Source of the DNA: SZUA-35 sp963781035
GTDB taxonomy: Bacteria; Actinomycetota; Acidimicrobiia; Acidimicrobiales; SZUA-35
Direction: 5' to 3'
Length of the DNA: 64,000 nucleotides
NCBI GenBank assembly: GCA_963781035.1
Contig: CAWAEN010000004.1
Span: 620,001 to 684,000 of the forward strand
A program made the translations under genes and the position numbers. This document shows, one piece after another, positions 1 through 8,509 of the stretch. Each line of letters opens with the position of its first letter. The first letter of the stretch is position 1. Below the pieces are notes generated by a model. It was given only the letters and a program-made list of their open reading frames with translations, did not search any database and was not told where the DNA came from.

Positions 1-192
1 CCTCAGCTGTCGATCGTCTACGAGCCAAACCACCACGGCGACGACTCGTATCGTTCCGCCATTGCAAACGGAGCGCCTCAGCATCACTGGGAGTACGGCG
101 ACATGCCGGCAGTCGAAGGTCTCACCGATGAGGACGTCGAGGCTGTCATCGCTTTCGTGCGGGCTGAACAAGCGCGGCAGGGTTTCGAGTAG
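1..192 (+). CDS. C-terminal end of a cytochrome c domain protein (partial)
   Basis: An open frame enters the window at base 1 and ends at TAG 190-192, giving 63 residues. The tail GDMPAVEGLTDEDV followed by EAVIAFVR is typical of the C-terminal helix of small class I cytochrome c domains. The Met of GDMP would be the axial haem ligand. The CXXCH haem site lies outside the window, so this rests on the C-terminal signature only. It could be a free c-type cytochrome or the tail of a larger oxidase or dehydrogenase subunit. It converges on the TetR gene with about 23 bases between them. Confidence 0.55.
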   Translation, partial: PQLSIVYEPNHHGDDSYRSAIANGAPQHHWEYGDMPAVEGLTDEDVEAVIAFVRAEQARQGFE

Positions 193-215
193 TAGCTCGG
201 GGCCTCAGCGCATGG

Positions 216-815
216 TCACGGCCCGAGGATGCCGTCGGTGACGAGCTCGACGACCTGGTCGGCGAAGTCATCGGTGATGGGTTCTCCTGTGAGAAGGAGT
301 CGGACCCAGAGCGGGCCGATGACGGTTTCGATGATCAGGTTGGCGTCGGCGGACGGAGGGAGTTCACCTCGTTGAATGGCTCGCTCGACGATCTCGGACG
401 AGACGGCCAGGCGGTGAGCCCAGAAGCCGTGCATGGCCTCGGCGAGTTGGTCTGAGGTCGCGGCGGCGGCAGCGATGGACCTCGACCTGCGTGCTCCGGC
501 TTCACTGCCGATGTTGGCGACGACTTCCCGGGCGAGCACCTGCAGGTCTCCCACCACCGTGCCGGTGTCGGGTATGGGGACGGCGGCAGCACTGTGCAAC
601 GCGGCAGCGTCGGCGACGAGTTCTGCCTTTGTCGGCCAGCGCCGGTAGACGGTGGTCTTGTGGACTCCGGCACGAGCGGCGACGGCGTCGACGCTCATCC
701 CGTCGTAGCCGACCTCGGTCAACAACTCACTGGCCGCCGCGAGTACGGCGTGTCTGACGCGTTCGGCGCGGCCACCGGGTCGTTGGTCGCCCACTCGGGG
801 TTTCGGTGTGTTCAT
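216..815 (-). CDS. TetR/AcrR family transcriptional regulator
   Basis: About 199 residues, the usual TetR length. An N-terminal helix-turn-helix (roughly residues 20-60) carries the family signature VDAVAARAGVHKTTVYRRWP. The C-terminal half is an all-helical ligand and dimer domain of the TetR_C type. I chose the ATG at 815 (MNTPKPRV) over the longer frame from 836, because the longer start would sit inside an operator-like palindrome. The gene is divergent from the SRPBCC gene, and two CGCAA-N6-TTGCG sites lie between them, so it probably represses itself and that neighbour. The ligand cannot be told. Confidence 0.9.
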   Translation of the reverse strand: MNTPKPRVGDQRPGGRAERVRHAVLAAASELLTEVGYDGMSVDAVAARAGVHKTTVYRRWPTKAELVADAAALHSAAAVPIPDTGTVVGDLQVLAREVVANIGSEAGARRSRSIAAAAATSDQLAEAMHGFWAHRLAVSSEIVERAIQRGELPPSADANLIIETVIGPLWVRLLLTGEPITDDFADQVVELVTDGILGP

Positions 816-831
816 GACATCCGCACCGTAT

Positions 832-847
832 CGCAAAAAGAGTTGCG
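832..847. promoter_or_regulatory. Probable TetR operator, copy 1
   Basis: CGCAA (832-836), six-base spacer, TTGCG (843-847). This is a perfect inverted repeat in the divergent region and has the same architecture as the site at 888-903. Its position just upstream of the TetR start suggests autorepression. Binding is inferred from symmetry and duplication only. Confidence 0.6.
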
Positions 848-887
848 TTTGAGCGTGCGATCGACCACACTCCCTTCACCATTGAAA

Positions 888-903
888 CGCAACACAAGTT
901 GCG
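888..903. promoter_or_regulatory. Probable TetR operator, copy 2
   Basis: CGCAA (888-892), six-base spacer, TTGCG (899-903). It has the same half sites and spacer length as the 832-847 site. It ends 14 bases before the SRPBCC start codon and just ahead of the ribosome binding site AGGAGG near 907, so a bound repressor would block that gene. Confidence 0.6.
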
Positions 904-917
904 ATTAGGAGGAACCA

Positions 918-1370
918 ATGCGACACGAACTGCACACCCAGGTGGAAATCGCTGCACCTCCTCGAGTGGTGTGGAAGGTCCTCACTGATCTCGAGGCCTA
1001 CCCGCTGTGGAACCCGTTCATCACCGAGGCAAGGGGCGACATCGCCGTCGGGGCCAGGCTCACCAATCGGCTCCAACCACCCGGCGGCAAAGCCATGACG
1101 TTCAGGCCCGTCATCACTGCTGCCGAACCGGCGCACACGCTCGAATGGCTGGGCCGTTTCGGTGTGCCCGGCGTGTTCGACGGCCGCCATCGATTCGAGC
1201 TCGTGGCGACGCCGTCCGGTGGGACCCGTGTCGTTCACACCGAACACTTCCGCGGCGCACTCGTGCGCCTGATGCGCACGACGCTCGACACCCGGACGCT
1301 CGACGGATTCGAAGCCATGAACGCGGCTCTCAAGATCCGGGCCGAAGCCGCCATGGGAGCAACGTCGTAG
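918..1370 (+). CDS. SRPBCC (polyketide cyclase/START-like) domain protein
   Basis: 150 residues, one complete START-like domain. It opens with the typical strand and helix HTQVEIAAPPRVVWKVLTDL, followed by YPLWNPFI and a C-terminal long helix (FEAMNAALKIRAEAA). Members bind hydrophobic ligands in a deep cavity or act as small cyclases or coenzyme Q-binding-like proteins; the ligand here is unknown. The ATG at 918 has an AGGAGG ribosome site about 7 bases upstream. It is divergent from, and probably controlled by, the TetR gene through the two matching operators. Confidence 0.85.
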   Translation: MRHELHTQVEIAAPPRVVWKVLTDLEAYPLWNPFITEARGDIAVGARLTNRLQPPGGKAMTFRPVITAAEPAHTLEWLGRFGVPGVFDGRHRFELVATPSGGTRVVHTEHFRGALVRLMRTTLDTRTLDGFEAMNAALKIRAEAAMGATS

Positions 1371-1417
1371 AACCGCCCGAAATCGTCCCGGGGCATCGTG
1401 CGCCCTAGGGTCTGGTC

Positions 1418-2044
1418 GTGCTCGAACGAACCCGGCGGTTGTGGGAGAAGCAGGACCAGCATGTCGGTGATCGACACCGGCTCTTCGCTGCGGTGGCAGA
1501 AGCAGTGGACGTCGGCACCGTGCTGTATCCGGGCTCGTACGTTGATCTCGCTCCGTCGTTCATCTGGCCGTCGGTGACCTACGTCGATGTCGACCGCCGA
1601 GCGGAGCAGTTCTTCGCCGACGAAGACGGCGTCACGCACCTGCTCGTCGAGCACGGGGTCGATCCGGACCGGCGGGCAGTCCGCTTCGAGGCCGCTGACT
1701 ACACCGACGACCTCGACCTCGACGACGGCTCGTTCGATCTGCTCGTGTCGCTGTACGCGGGATTCGTATCAGAGCACTGCACCCGCTACCTCCGGCCGGG
1801 CGGGTTCCTCCTGGTGAACTCGAGCCATGGCGACGCCGCAATGGCGTCCCTCGATCCTCGATTCCGCCTTCGTGGCGTGGTCGATTCGCGAGCTGGGCGC
1901 TACACGGTGCGGACCGACGATCTCGACACCTACTTCGTTCCCAAGCGAGACATCGACGTGACGGTCGAACTCCTCCACGAAACCGGGCGGGGTGTCGCCT
2001 ACACCAAGTCGCCGTTCGCCTACCTCTTCGAGCGCCTCGCCTGA
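1418..2044 (+). CDS. Class I SAM-dependent methyltransferase-like protein
   Basis: 208 residues from a GTG at 1418. The order of elements resembles a Rossmann methyltransferase: a strand and loop VLYPGSYVDLAPSF where the SAM-binding glycine motif normally sits, an acidic strand end YVDVDRR, FEAADYTDDL as a motif II-like Asp region, and LVSLYAGFVSEHC then LRPGGFLLVN as the post-II and motif III region. The first motif is poor in glycine compared with the GxGxG consensus, so catalytic activity is not certain. No neighbour indicates a substrate. Confidence 0.6.
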   Translation: MLERTRRLWEKQDQHVGDRHRLFAAVAEAVDVGTVLYPGSYVDLAPSFIWPSVTYVDVDRRAEQFFADEDGVTHLLVEHGVDPDRRAVRFEAADYTDDLDLDDGSFDLLVSLYAGFVSEHCTRYLRPGGFLLVNSSHGDAAMASLDPRFRLRGVVDSRAGRYTVRTDDLDTYFVPKRDIDVTVELLHETGRGVAYTKSPFAYLFERLA

Positions 2045-2100
2045 CCGAGTCGTTCTGGCCAGCAGCTGTCACCGGGTTGATCGGGCTGACGTGGACGGTG

Positions 2101-2991
2101 TCACGACTCGCGGCCGTCTCCGTCTGAGAGCCGACGATGGCTCGGCCGCTCGCCGTAATCGCCGAAAGGACGATCGCGTTCCCGCACGGCCTCCCGGAAG
2201 CCGACTTCCATGGAGCGCGCCACGAAGTCGGCACCCTCTTGGCTGTGGCGAGCGACGCCATCGAAGACCGTGCCGAGGAGGCGAGAGGCAGCCGGGTCAT
2301 ATTGATGGTCGGCGACGCTGTTCAGTGCCAGCGTGATCATCTCGAGCTGGTTCGACGGGACCTGCGCAATCCTCTTGGCGAGGCCCATCGCTCTGCTGTG
2401 AAGCTCGTCATCAGGCACCACCTCGAGCACAACACCCATCTCCAGGGCCTCGGATGCAGTGAACTCGTCGCCGGTCAGCATGAACCGACGAGCCCGTTGG
2501 ATGCCCATGCGGGCCACCCAATTCCAAGGGGCCTCCGGAACACCCCACACGCGCGAGGGCGGGTAGCCGAATCGCGCCGACTCTGCGGCGACGATCATGT
2601 GCGCGTTGAACACGACATTGGTGCCCCCTGCGATGCACCAGCCTTGCACGGCGGCCACGGTGGGCTTGGTCGAATCGTGCAGCTTGGCCCAGGTGGCGGC
2701 AAAGGCCCCGATCATGTGGAGGTCGGCTGCGGTGTCCCACAACCGTTCCTTCGTCTCGTCGTCGCCGGCCTGGGCCGACGTCGACCAGTCGAGCCCGTAG
2801 CCCGCACAGAATGCGGGACCTTCGGCGTCGAGCAGGATCACGCGCACGTTGCGGTCCTGCTGCGCATCGTCGATCGCCGCACCCAACTCGTCCCGAAACC
2901 GAGGTGTGATCGTGTTGTACGCCTCGGGCCGGCACAGCGTCAGTCGCCGTACTCGTCCATCGTCTGTCACCCGCACCGCCTGGTCGTCCAC
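2101..2991 (-). CDS. Enoyl-CoA hydratase/isomerase (crotonase) family protein
   Basis: 296 residues from a GTG at 2991. The crotonase core is clear: N-terminal LTLCRPEAYNTITPRF, the first oxyanion-hole region AFCAGYGLDW, and the second AAVQGWCIAGGTNVVF with the typical GG pair. At the family's general-acid region it reads RVWGVPEAPW, so the usual hydratase Glu pair is not obvious and the exact reaction (hydratase, isomerase, dehalogenase-like) cannot be assigned. It is divergent from a hotdog thioesterase, suggesting acyl-CoA metabolism. Confidence 0.88.
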   Translation of the reverse strand: MDDQAVRVTDDGRVRRLTLCRPEAYNTITPRFRDELGAAIDDAQQDRNVRVILLDAEGPAFCAGYGLDWSTSAQAGDDETKERLWDTAADLHMIGAFAATWAKLHDSTKPTVAAVQGWCIAGGTNVVFNAHMIVAAESARFGYPPSRVWGVPEAPWNWVARMGIQRARRFMLTGDEFTASEALEMGVVLEVVPDDELHSRAMGLAKRIAQVPSNQLEMITLALNSVADHQYDPAASRLLGTVFDGVARHSQEGADFVARSMEVGFREAVRERDRPFGDYGERPSHRRLSDGDGRES

Positions 2992-3118
2992 GAGAACGGT
3001 CTACCAGGAATGGGCTACGGGTGGCCTCGACTTGGATCGGTCCCGTGGATGTCGGATGATGGGCGACCCAGCGATTTCGGACCCAGCCGGTCCGCCCGGA
3101 AGAGACGGTGATCGACAC

Positions 3119-3535
3119 GTGAGTGCGAACGACAAGAGCGATCTGGATGCGGGGGGAGACGTGCTCGCCACACTCGGCGACGGCCATGTCACCGAGTTCG
3201 ATGGAGAGGTGGGCCGCGCCGTCGTGGAGTTCACCTGCTCGCCGGCGATGTGCCACTCGGGTGGCGTGGCCCAGGGAGGATTCGTCACCGGTTGGATCGA
3301 CGCTGCGATGGCGCATGCGTGCATCGCTCGCTACACCACCGACTTCTGGATCGCCACGCTCGAGGTGAAGGTCAGCTTCTTCCGGCCGGCCACGCCCGGC
3401 CTGGTCGTTGCCGAGGGTTGGATCGAGCGGGCCGGGAAGCAGACGGTCTTCACCGAGGGGAGGCTGCTCGACGGTGATGGAGTTGTCCTGGCGAAGGCGA
3501 ACTCGACGATTCGCCTCGTCCCCAACCGGACGTGA
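3119..3535 (+). CDS. PaaI-like hotdog-fold acyl-CoA thioesterase
   Basis: About 138 residues from GTG 3119. The hotdog core contains SGGVAQGGFVTGWIDAAMAH, the family's HGG-type segment and central helix, then WIATLEVKVSFFRPATPG and the strand GKQTVFTEGRLLDGDG. Members hydrolyse acyl-CoA or aryl-CoA thioesters. Start choice is uncertain: the frame is open further upstream and ATG codons at 3056 and 3059 are in frame. GTG 3119 gives the normal family N-terminus and has GGAAGAG about 12 bases upstream. It is divergent from the enoyl-CoA hydratase. Confidence 0.8.
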   Translation: MSANDKSDLDAGGDVLATLGDGHVTEFDGEVGRAVVEFTCSPAMCHSGGVAQGGFVTGWIDAAMAHACIARYTTDFWIATLEVKVSFFRPATPGLVVAEGWIERAGKQTVFTEGRLLDGDGVVLAKANSTIRLVPNRT

Positions 3536-3685
3536 GGCGTCGGGACCACGGCGAGGAAGGTGCCTTCGGCGATCGGTGCACGTCCCGGTGTCTAAGACCT
3601 GGAGCCTCGGTGCCGACGGGACACACACGGGGTTCCGAGGCCCAGTTGCCCGGAGTCCTCGTTCGCACGAACCCAGGAGCTTCGA

Positions 3686-4306
3686 ATGCCGACAGCCTCG
3701 CTCATCGCCGCCGACCTCGTGGCGCTCGGCGTGCTCGTCTTCGTCCTCTACTTTCCTCGATACCGACGCAAGGACATCGTCGTCGCAACGCTCAGCCTCA
3801 ACATCGGCGTACTCGCCGTGGCCACCGCGCTCTCGTCTGCGAGCGTGAGCGCTGGGTTCGGCCTCGGTCTGTTCGGTGTCCTGTCGATCATCCGGCTGCG
3901 CAGCTCAGAGCTCGACCAGGAAGAAGTTGCCTACTACTTCTCGTCGCTGTCGTTGGGTCTGCTGGCCGGGTTCGACGTCGAGCCGGCGTGGCTCGCTCCG
4001 GTGCTCATGGGGGCGATCCTGGCCGCGCTCTATGTTGGTGATCACCCGCGCCTGTTCGTCGGACACCGACAACAGAACGTGACGCTCGACGCTGCCTACA
4101 CAGACGAAGCTGCCCTCACCGAGCGGCTCGAGTCGTTGCTCGATGCCGACGTGCTCCGGCTCAAAGTCAGGAAGGTGAACCTCGTGAACGCCACGACGTC
4201 GGTCGACGTCCGCTACCGGCTGCGAAGCGGTGCAGTCGGCTCGCCGGTCCCGCCCGTTGATCCGATCCCTCCGGCTGAGTTCGCGGTCGAGTCGCCTGCT
4301 GATTGA
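3686..4306 (+). CDS. DUF4956 family membrane protein
   Basis: 206 residues. Four hydrophobic segments fill the first 125 residues, and the conserved DUF4956 core SAGFGLGLFGVLSIIRLRSS followed by EEVAYYFSSLSLGLLAG is present. The C-terminal 80 residues form a soluble alpha/beta region ending in a Pro-rich tail. The family often lies near CotH or polyphosphate polymerase (VTC-type) genes, but none is here. Function is not established. It is convergent with the PEP-utilising protein, with only about 12 bases between the stops. Confidence 0.82.
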   Translation: MPTASLIAADLVALGVLVFVLYFPRYRRKDIVVATLSLNIGVLAVATALSSASVSAGFGLGLFGVLSIIRLRSSELDQEEVAYYFSSLSLGLLAGFDVEPAWLAPVLMGAILAALYVGDHPRLFVGHRQQNVTLDAAYTDEAALTERLESLLDADVLRLKVRKVNLVNATTSVDVRYRLRSGAVGSPVPPVDPIPPAEFAVESPAD

Positions 4307-4318
4307 TCGAGCCGGTCG

Positions 4319-5944
4319 TCAGCCGATGACTCGCACCGTTCCCGCAATCGGGTCGACCTCGACCGTGCTGCCGTCGATGATGCTGAGCGCTCCACCGGCA
4401 CCGACGATTGCCGGGACACCCAACTCGCGAGCCAGCACGGCGGCGTGGGACATGGCGCCACCGTCTGCCGTCACGATGGCACCGGCGATCATCAGTACGG
4501 CATTGAACGCCGGAGATGTCGCTCGAACGACCAACACGTCGCCCGGCTCCATCCGTTCGATCGCGTCCTCGGCCGAGGCGGCGGTCCGAGCCCGGCCGGT
4601 GTAGGTCTCGGTGCCGACACCGACGCCGGTGAGTGAGTCGTCGATCGAGCCGTCCATGCCGAGGTGAGTCAACGACAGTTGCACCATGCCGACCAGTTTG
4701 GGCAGTGGATCGGGAAGCACGTCGAGCGGAGGTTCGGGCTCGACGGGACCGAGCGAGGCCGGCGGAGTGAGCGCCGCACATCGACTGCGGAATTCGGCCC
4801 GTTCTGCCATCTCTGATGCCGACGGGAGACCGCCTCCGAACAGCGACTGTGCCTCCTCGTGTGTCACGTCGAAGACGTGCTCGAGGTCGGTGATGCTCTG
4901 CTGATCGACGAGACGCCTTCCAGCCTCGAGCATGGCGCGTCGCAGGAGTCCGAGCGGCCATTCGACGGTCAGCGGTCCGTTGTCGTCGCGCATGTCCATC
5001 ACTGCTCTCGCGTCGCCGAGCACTTGGTCGAACGCGGGGCGCTGATCGGCGGGTACGGATGCACGGAGCTCGGTGGCGAGCGCCTCGTGATCGATCACGT
5101 CGGTCTCCGTGGCCGAACGAATGCTGCTCATCACGATGGCGGGCATCTCGGCCAGGCGGAGCGCCGTGATGTCGTAGCCGGTGGCGAGTACCTCGCCGTG
5201 TTCGTCGAGGTACTCGTCGAGGAGCGTGGCCGCCTCATCCGAAACGGCCCGTAGATCCTCGAGCGTCGTGGGCTCGCTCGATGACGCGTCGATGATCGTC
5301 TTGATTCGGCGAAGGGCCTCTCGGGGACGAGACGTCGATGGCGAGGCGCCGGCGAGTGCCTGGATCGCCTTGTCCGGCTCGATTCCCCACTCGATGCCCT
5401 CGTAGAGAAGGCGTGCGACCGGGCCGATGTCGTGGCCGTGGAGCCAGAAGTGCAGCTCATAGTTGAGGCGGAGGTGGGCGATGAGTGCGGTGATGTGCTG
5501 TTGGAGCTGACGCTCGTCGAGTGTGGCCAGTTCCACCTCTTGGAACGCCCGGTTCTCTGCGGTGAGCCGGGGCCGGATCTCGGCGTCCCAGCGCTTCGCA
5601 ACCCCGAGATGCGGCCGGTCGGCAAGAGTGATGGCGGCCTGTTTGGCCCGACGACGAAACTCCGGATGCAACCGCGTCGCGAGCTTGAGGATGGGGATCG
5701 GGGGCAGTCGTTTCGCCGGTTTGTCTGCGCCGATCAACGGTCGTACCCGCGTGTACATGAAGCCGTTGACGAAGCGGGCGTCGACTGCCTTCACCGGCGC
5801 GCCGATCTCGGCGAACACGCGCTCCATGCCGGCGGACATCGACTCGGATATCAACCACTGGCTGATCGGCGTGGTCCCGCCCGGGTAGTGCGATCGATCG
5901 AGCGCCCAGTGACCGGGTCCGGGAGGGGAGAACTCGATGTCCAT
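4319..5944 (-). CDS. PEP-utilising mobile-domain protein without ATP-grasp domain
   Basis: 541 residues. The C-terminal 110 residues are a PEP-utiliser phosphohistidine swivelling domain, with GDVLVVRATSPAFNAVL and the His motif GGAMSHAAVLARELGVPA. In PEP synthase and rifampicin phosphotransferase this His carries phosphate between an ATP-grasp and a PEP or substrate site. The N-terminal 420 residues are helical and lack a recognisable ATP-grasp nucleotide site; they resemble the middle region of rifampicin phosphotransferase-like proteins. It could be a stand-alone phosphocarrier subunit or a decayed phosphotransferase. No partner ATP-grasp gene is adjacent. Confidence 0.75.
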   Translation of the reverse strand: MDIEFSPPGPGHWALDRSHYPGGTTPISQWLISESMSAGMERVFAEIGAPVKAVDARFVNGFMYTRVRPLIGADKPAKRLPPIPILKLATRLHPEFRRRAKQAAITLADRPHLGVAKRWDAEIRPRLTAENRAFQEVELATLDERQLQQHITALIAHLRLNYELHFWLHGHDIGPVARLLYEGIEWGIEPDKAIQALAGASPSTSRPREALRRIKTIIDASSSEPTTLEDLRAVSDEAATLLDEYLDEHGEVLATGYDITALRLAEMPAIVMSSIRSATETDVIDHEALATELRASVPADQRPAFDQVLGDARAVMDMRDDNGPLTVEWPLGLLRRAMLEAGRRLVDQQSITDLEHVFDVTHEEAQSLFGGGLPSASEMAERAEFRSRCAALTPPASLGPVEPEPPLDVLPDPLPKLVGMVQLSLTHLGMDGSIDDSLTGVGVGTETYTGRARTAASAEDAIERMEPGDVLVVRATSPAFNAVLMIAGAIVTADGGAMSHAAVLARELGVPAIVGAGGALSIIDGSTVEVDPIAGTVRVIG

Positions 5945-5993
5945 CCGCTCACCGTGACCGGGTGGAGCTGGCTTGTCAACGTCGCTCGCAGGG

Positions 5994-6756
5994 TCAGGCG
6001 ATGGCGGTGCCGAACAGTGAACCGATGCCGTACGTCACCACGGAAGCGGCAAGCACGATCGCCAGCTGACGCATCGCTCCATGCGTCGCCGGACGTCCGG
6101 ACGATCGACTGACCCAGCCGCCGACGACGAGGCTGGCGAGCGCTGTCGCAACGACCGAGATGATGATCGCCCCCGTGCCGCTGGTGAAGAACCACGGGGC
6201 GAGCGGAACGATCGCTCCTGCGGTGAACAAGAAGAACGACGACACCGCAGCTACGTTCGGCGACCCCACCTCGCCGGGGTCGAAGCCGAACACGGTCCGA
6301 GCCGTGAAGTCGATGAAGCGGTCGCCTTCGAGCGGGAGCTCGGTCGCGACACGTTGGGCAGTGTCGGTCGCCAGGCCGGAATCTTCGAGCTTCGACGTCA
6401 GCTCGCCGAGGAGGAGGCGTGGGTTGCGTCGAGCCAACAGGTTCAGCTCGCCGACGATCCCGTCGAACAGCTCGACCTGACTGCGCACCGAGATCCATTC
6501 GCCGGCGGCCATGGAGAACGCACCGGCAATCAGACTCGCCAGATCCGGCGATGCGAACATCGCTTGCCGATGAGCTCGCTCCGGCGACGGCCAGGATCAA
6601 GCAGACGTTGGTGACCAGGCCGTCGTTCACACCGAGAACGGCGGCCCTCGCCGCGCCCCGGGTGACGGTCGAGACCCGGGCCTGGAGTTCCTTGGCATCG
6701 TTGGTCGGATCGGCGGGAACACGTTCGGAGGTGGCGAGGTAAGGAGCGGAGGTCAT
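5994..6756 (-). CDS. VIT1/CCC1-type iron or manganese transporter (one frameshift)
   Basis: About 254 residues after correcting one shift. N-terminal part: RGAARAAVLGVNDGLVTNVC, the first transmembrane segment with the conserved Asp and Gly. C-terminal part: LASLIAGAFSMAAGEWISVR, with the conserved Met and Glu of the metal-binding region, then a Glu-rich cytoplasmic helix domain and three more membrane segments. The frames join near 6543, where one extra base separates VRIAG from LASLIAG. The length is 3n+1, consistent with one insertion. Its ATG at 6756 overlaps the peroxiredoxin stop (ATGA), so the two are co-transcribed; metal storage with peroxide defence is a sensible pair. Confidence 0.88.
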
Positions 6757-7222
6757 GATTGCCGGCCCGCCTGCTCGACGTCGGCGATCACCATGGCGGC
6801 GTGCTCGGCCACGTCGGTGACGTCGTAGGAGCGATGGATGAGTCCGGCAGGGTCGATGAGGAAGCTGTAGCGACGAGGGAAGTTGGCGAACTTCTCCGCT
6901 GGGCCGCGGGCGACCCCGTACGCAACCGCCGTCTGATGATCGAGGTCGCTCAACAGCCGGAACGGAAAGCCCTGCGCTTCGGCGAAGGCACGATTCTCGG
7001 CCGTGGTGTCGAATGATGCACCGAGAATCGTCACGCCGAGCTCGTCGAATCGTTGGGCTCTGTCACGCAGACGCCTGTCCTTCGACCGTTCAACCGGGTG
7101 TCGCAGCCTTCGGGTACCACCAGAGCAGCACCCAGCCGCCGAGCCAGGTCGGCGAGGTCGACCAGCTGGTCGTTCTGATCAGGAAGCGTGAACGTGGGTG
7201 CCGGTTCGCCGGGGATCAGCAT
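6753..7222 (-). CDS. Bcp-type peroxiredoxin with TGA at the catalytic Cys position; two frameshifts
   Basis: Start ATG 7222 (MLIPGEPAPTFTLPDQ). The last 93 residues are normal for an AhpC/TSA-Bcp peroxiredoxin (ILGASFDTTAENRAF, FPRRYSFLIDPAGLI). Between them lie two apparent one-base insertions near 7117 and 7074. With these corrected the active site reads YPKAATPG-TGA-TVEGQRLRDRAQRFDE. The family consensus has Cys (TPGCT) exactly at the TGA, complement of 7090-7092. Selenocysteine at the peroxidatic position is known in some bacterial peroxiredoxins, so UGA may be recoded. The alternative is a TGC-to-TGA sequence error. It is coupled by ATGA overlap to the VIT1-like gene. Confidence 0.72.
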
Positions 7223-7286
7223 CGGACGAATTCTGCCACGTTCTGCGGGCCGTCGGCAGCCCACGGGGCCGTACCGTGATTCGACC

Positions 7287-8480
7287 ATGACCGACGCCCG
7301 GCCACCGCTGTGGTTCATCTTCACCGTCACCGTCTCGGGAATCCTGGCCAACACGCTGCTCACACCGGCGATCCCTGACGTCCTGGCCGAGTTCGGCCAG
7401 CCGGACGGGAAGGCAGGAATCCTCGTCGCCTCCGGACCGCTGCCCGGGGTGATCATCGCCCCCGTGATCGGAGTCCTGGCCGACAGGCTCGGCCGACGGA
7501 AGGTGCTGCTCCCGTGTCTCGTGTGGTTCGGGGTCGCCGGGTTGGCGTCGTCGCTCGCCCCGACGTTCAACCTCTTGCTGGTCGCCCGATTCGCTCAGGG
7601 CATCGGGGGCGCCGGCCTCATCAACCTCGGCGTCGTTCTCATCGGCGATCACTGGAGCGGGATCGAGCGGACGAAGCTCATCGGCCGCAACAGCGCCGTG
7701 CTCACCCTCTGCCTGGCCCTCATCCCTTCGCTCTCGGGTCTGATCACCGACGTGGCCGGGTGGCGTTGGTCGCTCGCCCTGGCATCGGTGAGTATCCCGG
7801 TCGCCATCATCGGAGCCAGCGTCCTGCCTGCCAGCCGGCCGGCGAAGGTCAGAACACTCGGTGACCAGCTGCGAGGAGCGGCCGAGGTGATCAGAACGCC
7901 GATCATCCTGGCCGTGGTCGTGGCCGGGTTCTTCCTCTTCGTGGTGATCTTCGGTGCGTTCCTCACTGCACTTCCCCTGCACCTCGAGCAGGAGTTCGGG
8001 TTGGGTGCTCGCGAGCGCGGGCTGGTGTTGTCGTCGCCGGCCATCGGTTCGACCCTGGCCGCCTTCAACCTGGCGAGGGTGCGGGAGGTGGTCTCGCTTC
8101 GAACCGTGCTCGTCATCAGTGGCGGATTGATTTCGGTTGCCGCGCTGACGATCGGGGTCGCCCCTGTGCTCATCATGGTGGTTCTGGCATCCGTCTTCTA
8201 CGGCCTCGGCGAGGGGCTGATGATTCCGGCCCTGCAAGACGTCGCCACTTCTGCAACCCCAGATTCCCAGCGGGCCTCGGTCATGGCGGCCTGGGTGGCA
8301 TCGGTCAGACTCGGCCAGGCCGTTGGACCGTTGGTGTTTGCTGCGATCCTTGCAGCCACGACGACCGGAACGGCCATGGTCGTCGGAGCCGTGCTCTTTG
8401 CCGGAGTCGCCGGCTTCTTCGCCCTCGGCCCGGTCGACGACGATGCACTGGAGGCCGCGAAGTCCGGCGGGCATCTCTGA
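7287..8480 (+). CDS. MFS transporter (drug/proton antiporter-like)
   Basis: 397 residues with about 12 membrane segments. The motif A loop GVLADRLGRRKVLL lies between helices 2 and 3, and LVARFAQGIGGAGLINLG matches helix 4-5 of DHA-type exporters. I chose ATG 7287 (MTDARPPLW) because the extension from 7188 adds a non-membrane arginine-rich stretch running into the divergent peroxiredoxin gene. The substrate is unknown. Downstream, 29 bases separate it from the lipoprotein hydrolase. Confidence 0.88.
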   Translation: MTDARPPLWFIFTVTVSGILANTLLTPAIPDVLAEFGQPDGKAGILVASGPLPGVIIAPVIGVLADRLGRRKVLLPCLVWFGVAGLASSLAPTFNLLLVARFAQGIGGAGLINLGVVLIGDHWSGIERTKLIGRNSAVLTLCLALIPSLSGLITDVAGWRWSLALASVSIPVAIIGASVLPASRPAKVRTLGDQLRGAAEVIRTPIILAVVVAGFFLFVVIFGAFLTALPLHLEQEFGLGARERGLVLSSPAIGSTLAAFNLARVREVVSLRTVLVISGGLISVAALTIGVAPVLIMVVLASVFYGLGEGLMIPALQDVATSATPDSQRASVMAAWVASVRLGQAVGPLVFAAILAATTTGTAMVVGAVLFAGVAGFFALGPVDDDALEAAKSGGHL

Positions 8481-8509
8481 CCTGGTCTCGGCTGATCTAG
8501 CCTCGGCCC

